64,000 bases of DNA from Lobosporangium transversale. Its lineage: Eukaryota; Mortierellomycota; Mortierellomycetes; Mortierellales; Mortierellaceae. The stretch lies in contig NW_019028986.1 of NCBI RefSeq assembly GCF_002105155.1, positions 264,501 through 328,500 of the forward strand. Reading direction: 5' to 3'. Below are positions 63,307 through 64,000 of the stretch, in pieces (the first letter of the stretch is position 1; each line of letters starts with the position of its first letter). A program made the position numbers and the translations under genes. The notes beneath the pieces are model-generated. The model made no database searches. It was not told the origin of the DNA and saw nothing but the letters and a program-made list of their open reading frames with translations.

Positions 63307-64000
63307 ATGAGCCGATTCAGCTTTAAGGTTTCGGTCCAAAGCGAGCATCTTCAAGGCACTAGTTCCAATACAGCATCGTCGCTCTCCTCTAACTTGAGGT
63401 CCTCATCCATATCATCGTCAGCCCTTGCACAATACCGACAAACCACTATGTTTGAGAATTCGGAATACCAAGAACTTATTGACAAGATTAATAGGGTTCG
63501 CAGCTATGGCCTGAACACAATTTTAACCATACCACAGATTGCCATCGTTGGCGACCAGTCCAGCGGCAAATCTAGTGTCCTGGAGGCTATTACGAGACTG
63601 GCATTCCCTCGCAATATGGAAACCTGCACACGCTTCGCGACACAAGTGAGCATGCGTATGGGCGAGCGTAATGAGATATCAGCACGTATCGAGGGTGAAC
63701 CTGAGTTCAACGAACGTTATGCTCATGGCTCGTCATGGGATATCCAGCCGATTATCAGCGATGCCAACAATATCCTGTGTCCCGTAGGTTCAGGCAAAGA
63801 CATCAGTGAAAGAGTGCTAGAGATTACCATCTCAGGACCCGAGATATCTCCGCTAACGATCATTGATCTCCCCGGATATATCAACACTGTTATTGATGGG
63901 CAAGACAAAAGTATGGTATCAACAATCCGTGCAATAAACACAAGATACATTCAAGACAACCGAACAATCATACTGGCTGTAGTCCCTGCCGATAATGATC
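63307..64000 (+). CDS. Dynamin-family large GTPase, cut by the window end
   Basis: GTPase domain of a dynamin/Mx-type protein; such proteins polymerise on membranes and use GTP to remodel or sever them. 231 residues are visible in one open exon that runs off the window. After a ~40-residue Ser-rich N-terminus come the G1 loop GDQSSGKSSVLEAI, G2 Thr within TCTRFATQVSM, and G3 DLPG in LTIIDLPGYINTVI, followed by a hydrophobic strand (TIILAVVPAD). The G4 and G5 motifs and stalk would lie beyond the edge. Whether it is closer to Vps1, Dnm1 or Mx-like proteins cannot be decided from this part; the short TRLAFPRNMETCTRFATQ section is more Mx-like. The start was chosen as the first ATG in frame; an untranslated first exon is likely. 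Confidence 0.9.
   Translation, partial: MSRFSFKVSVQSEHLQGTSSNTASSLSSNLRSSSISSSALAQYRQTTMFENSEYQELIDKINRVRSYGLNTILTIPQIAIVGDQSSGKSSVLEAITRLAFPRNMETCTRFATQVSMRMGERNEISARIEGEPEFNERYAHGSSWDIQPIISDANNILCPVGSGKDISERVLEITISGPEISPLTIIDLPGYINTVIDGQDKSMVSTIRAINTRYIQDNRTIILAVVPADND

Overview
This 64 kb window is nuclear DNA of a filamentous fungus. Most genes carry short introns (about 50-200 bp, GT-AG), promoters are pyrimidine-rich, and long A/T homopolymers lie between genes and inside introns. The gene set (NDR kinase CBK1, PEX5, RRP6, GPI2, CSN8, allantoicase, clathrin light chain, a cytochrome-b5-fused front-end desaturase, a COP1 homologue and a very large hybrid histidine kinase) suggests an early-diverging fungus, most likely Mortierellomycota or a relative in Mucoromycota. 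That placement is inferred from gene content only. I rebuilt exons by hand from splice sites and reading-frame continuity; the lengths quoted are for those models.

Layout. 0.7-3.4 kb: CBK1 (-). 4.6-8.2 kb: COP1-type RING/WD40 ubiquitin ligase (-). 9.4-11.8 kb: PEX5 (+), sharing a 1.2 kb divergent promoter with COP1. 12.9-14.3 kb: intronless cytochrome b5/sphingolipid-type desaturase (-). 16.7-19.7 kb: RRP6 (+). 19.9-27.9 kb: a 2,380-residue hybrid histidine kinase (-). 28-36.6 kb: a gene-poor transposon graveyard with a hAT relic, a broken Tc1/mariner-like transposase and a hairpin MITE. 36.6-37.9 kb: allantoicase (+). 38.2-39.5 kb: CSN8 (-), divergent from GPI2 (+, 40.3-41.7 kb), then an EI24/RRT8-like membrane protein (+) and a MATE transporter (+). 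46-49.7 kb: a 1,074-residue zinc-finger-like regulator (-). 49.7-55.4 kb: gene-poor. 55.4-56.7 kb: clathrin light chain (+). 57.4-59.6 kb: REX3-type RNA exonuclease (+). 61.3-61.8 kb: a frameshifted gene of unknown family. 63.3 kb to the edge: a dynamin-family GTPase, cut by the window end.

The most unusual locus is the hybrid histidine kinase. It has a signal peptide, two tandem periplasmic-binding-protein-like ectodomains, a cysteine-rich stalk, one membrane span, then a pseudokinase and signalling helix resembling the kinase-homology region of animal receptor guanylate cyclases. Where those receptors have a cyclase, this protein has a histidine kinase core, a degenerate receiver and an intact receiver. 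In effect it is a receptor-cyclase chassis with a two-component output.

The genes are mostly housekeeping and do not form one operon-like system. COP1 and CSN8 belong to connected ubiquitin-ligase/COP9 pathways and are both present, but they lie 30 kb apart with unrelated genes between them.
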